Shown: one piece after another, positions 60,785-64,000 of the stretch
How the letters are laid out: every line of letters starts with the position of its first letter
Position numbering within the stretch: the first letter of the stretch is position 1
Origin: DASRDU01 sp046331565
Lineage (GTDB): Bacteria > Acidobacteriota > Blastocatellia > RBC074
Direction of reading: 5' to 3'
Length of the DNA: 64,000 nucleotides
NCBI GenBank assembly: GCA_046331565.1
Contig: JAXLQP010000001.1
Coordinates: forward strand, 930,001 to 994,000
Translations under genes and position numbers: made by a program
The notes under the pieces: model-generated
Told to the model about the DNA's origin: nothing
Databases searched by the model: none
The model's input: the letters and a program-made list of their open reading frames with translations, nothing else

Positions 60785-62200
60785 TTACTTTCTGGCTGTG
60801 GCGGTTCCGCCGTGTTGCAGATCCTTTGCTACCTGTTCGCATTTTGCCATTACGCGCAGCAGGTTTTCGCCCAGCACTTTTTTGATGTCGGCGTCTGAAT
60901 ATCCGCGCTTCATCAGTTCAAAGGTGATGACGGGGTATTTGGAAACGTCTTCGACGCCTTCGGGGGCCGCGTCGAGCGGGATGCCGTCGAGGTCAGCGCC
61001 GAGGCCGACGTGATCAATTCCGGCGGTTTTGATGATGTGGTCGAAATGATCAATCAGCACCTTGAGCGGAGTCTTGCCTGGTACGGCATTGGCCGCGCGC
61101 CATTTGTCCATCTCTTCGTTCTGACGCTTTTTGTCGTTCGGGAATTTCTGTTTCAGTTCTTCTTCCAGCGCGCGCGATTTCAGCGCGACCTCGGCTTTGC
61201 GCGGGTCAATGAAACCATCATAAAAATTGACCATCACCACGCCGCCGTTTTTCGCGACGGCTTTGAGTTGTTCATCGCTCAGGTTGCGCGTGTGACTGGC
61301 CAGAGCGCGGGCCGATGAATGCGAAGCGATGATTGGCGCTTTCGTGGTTTCAATCACATCAAAGAACGTCTTGTCGGCAACGTGTGAAATGTCAACCATC
61401 ATGCCGACGCGGTTCATTTCCTGCACGACCTGTTTGCCGAAATCAGTCAGGCCGTTGTGATGTCTGACCGCAGTGTTTTTCAGATCGGCTTCGGAATCGG
61501 CCCAGTCGTTGGTGTTGGTGTGCGTCAGCGTCATGTAGCGAATGCCCAGGCGATGAAAGTTGCGCAGGGCATAGAGGCTGTCTTCGATGGCGTGACCGCC
61601 TTCGATGCCCATCAGCGCGGCGATGCGACCGCTTTTCACAATGCGGCGCACATCATCGGCGGTGTAAGCCATCTCAAGCTGATCGGGATGTTTCTGCACC
61701 TGTTCATAAACCACACCAATCATATCCATGGCGCGACGGGCCGGGCCGCCGCCCTGATCGCCGCGCTTGCCGACGAAATCCTTGTCCACATAAACGGCAA
61801 AGAACTGCGCATTCAGGCCGCCTGCCTTCATGCGCTTCAGGTCGGTGTGAGTTTTGATTTTGCCGTCGGCAGTGATGCCGCTTTCACCAAGGTCGAAGCC
61901 GTTTTCGAGAATCGCTGAGGTTACGTCATTGTGCGTGTCGAGAACGATTGATTCACGGTGAAGTTTGAGGGCGCGCTCCCACAGCTCAGCATCCTTGCCA
62001 GTCAGTGGCGGAGTCGGCGCGGGCAGCGCCGGGCCGGGCGTGATTTCAGGTTTCGCCGCCGACGTGAGCGGCTGCGCTGATGACGCAGGAGCCGGAGCAT
62101 TTGATTCAGTTGAATTCTGTGAGCCGGTGCAGCCGTAAAGCAAAGCGGCGACAGCGAGGCCAAACGCGGCAAATCCGTTTCGAGCGGTCTGATTGAGCAT
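60785..62200 (-). CDS. M19 family membrane dipeptidase, lipoprotein
   Basis: A 471-residue zinc dipeptidase of the renal dipeptidase (M19) family with a lipoprotein signal (A-V-A-A-L-L-Y-G-C, Cys24) and a Ser/Ala/Pro-rich spacer. Zinc-site motifs in order: D-T-H-N-D-V (His and Asp of the first site), I-E-G-G-H-A-I (bridging Glu), L-T-H-T-N-T-N-D-W, V-D-I-S-H-V and S-H-S-S-A-R, plus G-L-G-A-D-L-D-G near the end. The family cleaves dipeptides, including those with D-residues, and some beta-lactams. It is most likely anchored in the periplasm and fits the peptide-degrading theme of this part of the window. Confidence 0.92.
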   Translation of the reverse strand: MLNQTARNGFAAFGLAVAALLYGCTGSQNSTESNAPAPASSAQPLTSAAKPEITPGPALPAPTPPLTGKDAELWERALKLHRESIVLDTHNDVTSAILENGFDLGESGITADGKIKTHTDLKRMKAGGLNAQFFAVYVDKDFVGKRGDQGGGPARRAMDMIGVVYEQVQKHPDQLEMAYTADDVRRIVKSGRIAALMGIEGGHAIEDSLYALRNFHRLGIRYMTLTHTNTNDWADSEADLKNTAVRHHNGLTDFGKQVVQEMNRVGMMVDISHVADKTFFDVIETTKAPIIASHSSARALASHTRNLSDEQLKAVAKNGGVVMVNFYDGFIDPRKAEVALKSRALEEELKQKFPNDKKRQNEEMDKWRAANAVPGKTPLKVLIDHFDHIIKTAGIDHVGLGADLDGIPLDAAPEGVEDVSKYPVITFELMKRGYSDADIKKVLGENLLRVMAKCEQVAKDLQHGGTATARK

Positions 62201-62340
62201 GTGGTTTGTATTCTCCTGGCGAGCGGTTTGACAAGCGCCCTCAATCGGGAGACTCTGTGAGCCTCGCAGGTTCAGGCGCGAAGAATGCCCTGACAGCGAA
62301 TGATTGTAACAACCTTCGCCTGATTACACCAAAGCGCACC

Positions 62341-62459
62341 AGGGACAATTCCATTTCCTGGGTACGCACGCTGCCAGCGTGCTGTATCGTGCGGAAATAA
62401 CGACTTCCCGAAGCCCGGCACGCTGCCAGCGTGCGTACCCAGGAAATGGAATTGTCCCT
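62341..62459. repeat. GGGTACGCACGC-family inverted repeat, 42-bp arms
   Basis: Arms 62341-62382 and 62418-62459 pair with a single mismatch. The core CCTGGGTACGCACGCT matches the copies at 23039 and 50851; the outer 17 bases (AGGGACAATTCCATTTC) are unique to this site but mirrored. It lies between the divergent M19 and ThuA genes and occupies most of the 280-bp gap. Confidence 0.93.
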
Positions 62460-62480
62460 GAAGGCGCACACGCATCCGTT

Positions 62481-63356
62481 ATGACAAAAAAGATTCTGCT
62501 GACAACGCTGCTGCTCGTGCTGATGAGCGGCTTTAATTCTTCGGCGGCTGAGAAGGTCGCAGGCAGCGCGAAGCAGCCGCTGGTGGTCTTTGTTTCCGGC
62601 GATCACGAATACGGCTCGGAAGAAACCTTTCCGCTGCTCGCGGCTGAACTGGAACGACACTACGGCTTTCGCACGCTGGTGCTGAAATCATCGCCGGATG
62701 AGAATGCTGAAGAGAACATTCCCGGCCTTGAAGCGCTTGAAAAGGCTGATCTCGCGGTCTTCTTTCTGCGCTGGCGACGACTGCCCGAAGCTCAGCTTGC
62801 GCACATTCAACGCTATCTTGATGCAGGCCGCCCGGTCGTTGCCTTTCGCACGACAACGCACGCCTTCAATTATCCGAAAGGCCATCCGCTCGAAAAATGG
62901 AATTCATTTGCGGCTGATTATCTGGGCGGGCCGCCCGGCTGGGGCAATGGTCATTATCATTACGGTCATACTTCAAGCACTGATGTGGCGATCATTCCCG
63001 CCGCGGCAAAGCATCCGGTGCTGACCGGCGTGGCCGCAAACTTTCACGTCCGTTCGTGGCTTTATCACGTGCTGCCGAATTATCCGCCACGTGATGCGCA
63101 GCCTTTACTGACGGGCCATTCAGTCAATCCTGAAAAATCGGATGCGATTGACAATCCGGTGGCGTGGACGTGGAAGAACAAAGCCGGAGGGCGTGTGTTC
63201 ATGACGACGCTCGGCCACCCTGAAGATTTTCAGGTCGAGGCCTTTCAGCGCCTGGTCATCAACGGCCTGCACTGGGCCGCTGGCCGCCCGGTGCCGAAAA
63301 AATGGGCCGGAAAATTTGCCGTTGACGTGAAGTATCACGGGATCAGGAAAACGTAA
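62481..63356 (+). CDS. ThuA domain-containing exported protein
   Basis: A 291-residue protein with a signal peptide (M-T-K-K-I-L-L-T-T-L-L-L-V-L-M-S-G-F, about 1-22). The ThuA-like flavodoxin/class I glutamine amidotransferase-like fold is seen in V-V-F-V-S-G-D-H-E-Y-G-S-E-E-T, A-D-L-A-V-F-F-L-R-W-R-R-L and V-A-F-R-T-T-T-H-A-F. ThuA was linked to trehalose use in Rhizobium; exported members in Acidobacteria and Planctomycetes are thought to act in sugar breakdown. ATG 62481 is chosen because upstream in-frame codons lie in the hairpin, although no strong SD is seen. The last third (W-A-A-G-R-P-V-P) is typical. Confidence 0.85.
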   Translation: MTKKILLTTLLLVLMSGFNSSAAEKVAGSAKQPLVVFVSGDHEYGSEETFPLLAAELERHYGFRTLVLKSSPDENAEENIPGLEALEKADLAVFFLRWRRLPEAQLAHIQRYLDAGRPVVAFRTTTHAFNYPKGHPLEKWNSFAADYLGGPPGWGNGHYHYGHTSSTDVAIIPAAAKHPVLTGVAANFHVRSWLYHVLPNYPPRDAQPLLTGHSVNPEKSDAIDNPVAWTWKNKAGGRVFMTTLGHPEDFQVEAFQRLVINGLHWAAGRPVPKKWAGKFAVDVKYHGIRKT

Positions 63357-63400
63357 GGCGTGAGATTGCTGAATCGGGACACGCAATAATGGAAGATGAA

Positions 63401-63480
63401 TTCACCACAGAGGAAACAGAGGCACACAGAGGAGAACAGATTTTATATTCCCTCTGTGTACCTCTGTTTCCTCTGTGGTG
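63401..63480. repeat. ACAGAGG-iteron inverted repeat
   Basis: Left arm 63401-63434 (TTCACCACAGAGGAAACAG and so on) and right arm 63451-63480 (CCTCTGTGTACCTCTGTTTC and so on) pair with few mismatches. Units of 9-10 nt share ACAGAGG. The TTCACCAC outer end is the same as in the CACGAAG family, suggesting a common design. It lies between convergent genes. Confidence 0.9.
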
Positions 63481-63559
63481 ATGTGATGTGCCATTTGCGC
63501 GCCACGATTCAGCCTGTGCAGTGTCACTGCCGCGTGTTCATTCGTGGCGTTGCAATCAG

Positions 63560-64000
63560 TCAGTCGTCATCGTCCCTGTCTTCCTTTCCGGCCTTCTCCT
63601 TTGACATCACGGCAGGATTGCCCGCCTCGCCGCCTGTCGCGCCAGGGCTGATGGCGGCTCTGACGCCAAGCTCATGCACCAGCCGCCCGCCCTGATGCGC
63701 GGTCGAAGCCAGCACGACAGTTCCCGCCAGATAGAACAACAAAAACGCCGAAGTCACGACAGTCGCGGTGCGGCGACCCGGTTCTTTCTTGAGCAGGCGC
63801 GGCGCAAACAGCATCGCGGCAAAGATCAGTGTCAGCGCCGTAAAAATCGTGCGGGTGATTTCAGCCAGTTCTTCGTGCCGGTGCAATACGGCTTCGGCTC
63901 CGGCAATGCGTTCAGCCATGCCTTCACCGGCTTCACCGGTAGCGATGGCCAGCCAGGTTCCAATGGTGCCGATAATCATCAGCGCCAGCGCCGACAGATA
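63560..64000 (-). CDS. DUF2231-like membrane protein, 5' end cut by window edge
   Basis: The C-terminal 147 codons of a membrane protein; the frame stays open to the last base of the window (codons Y-L-S-A-L-A-L before the first in-window Met), so the start is outside. Three hydrophobic segments are visible: A-L-A-L-M-I-I-G-T-I-G-T-W-L-A-I-A, T-I-F-T-A-L-T-L-I-F-A-A-M-L-F-A and S-A-F-L-L-F-Y-L-A-G-T-V-V-L-A. The pattern with A-T-G-E-A-G-E after the first helix and a later G-G-x-L-V-H-E-L-G-V is typical of DUF2231 proteins. The tail is highly charged and ends in acidic residues. No function is known. Confidence 0.75.
   Translation of the reverse strand, partial: YLSALALMIIGTIGTWLAIATGEAGEGMAERIAGAEAVLHRHEELAEITRTIFTALTLIFAAMLFAPRLLKKEPGRRTATVVTSAFLLFYLAGTVVLASTAHQGGRLVHELGVRAAISPGATGGEAGNPAVMSKEKAGKEDRDDDD

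Noticed and set aside
62379..62480. N-terminal extension of the ThuA protein
   Set aside because: The extension is read from the inverted repeat, whereas a normal signal peptide begins at ATG 62481.

Overview
The window looks like a chromosome segment of an Acidobacteriota bacterium, most plausibly of a Blastocatellia-like lineage. The inference rests on three 'acidobacterial duplicated orphan permease' (ADOP) genes without any ABC ATPase, many exported proteins (copper-monooxygenase-like c-type cytochromes, peptidases, PQQ-type propellers), and GC-rich genes separated by long intergenic inverted repeats. No rRNA, tRNA, CRISPR array, transposase, phage or plasmid gene was recognised.

Layout. 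1-7621: a catabolic, acyl-CoA flavoured region (partial NIPSNAP protein, two MaoC hydratases, a ThDP enzyme, a quinone oxidoreductase, a haloalkane dehalogenase divergent from a TetR regulator, a thiolase). 7693-18122: exported proteins on the + strand, including two cytochrome c/copper-monooxygenase-like paralogues, the paired beta-helix lipoprotein and di-heme protein (TIGR03805/TIGR03806 type), a double-VOC protein, an N4-glycosylasparaginase and a PQQ-like propeller. 18217-31625: minus-strand genes, including a CoA-transferase, an A+T-richer orphan gene with a nuclease-like motif, a hydrolase and metallo-hydrolase pair, a 1236-residue multi-PAS hybrid histidine kinase, a BtpA protein abutting a yeast-type cytosine deaminase, an acyl-CoA carboxyltransferase and a phytanoyl-CoA dioxygenase-like protein. 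31944-33524: a TPR membrane protein. 33865-42414: a molybdenum hydroxylase (CO-dehydrogenase form II-like) set in the order S, L, M, G, with unrelated genes between its members: a four-helix-bundle (S23-type) gene, an animal-type heme peroxidase and an ACE-like M2 peptidase. 42818-50835: three ADOP permeases and a SnoaL-like protein. 51118-63356: exported peptidases and hydrolases (S10, penicillin acylase, M1, DUF6702-like, a TIM-barrel glycosidase-like protein, M19 dipeptidase, ThuA). The window ends in a partial DUF2231-like membrane protein.

The most unusual feature is the intergenic DNA. Most gaps longer than about 80 bp contain a long inverted repeat, often with perfect arms of 28-43 bp. 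They fall into recurring families. One class has arms built from short tandem units of 7 or 9 nt. The other has unique arms, some sharing a family core but with outer arms specific to each locus. One element is nested inside another, one supplies a stop codon and encloses the four-helix-bundle gene between coxS-like and coxL-like genes, and one runs through the signal-peptide region of a DUF6702-like gene. A second link is a near-identical palindromic site inside candidate promoters of the dehalogenase and the phytanoyl-CoA dioxygenase-like gene, which suggests joint control, possibly by the TetR protein next to the first site.

All family assignments come from reading motifs and lengths by eye. 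No database search or structure prediction was run.
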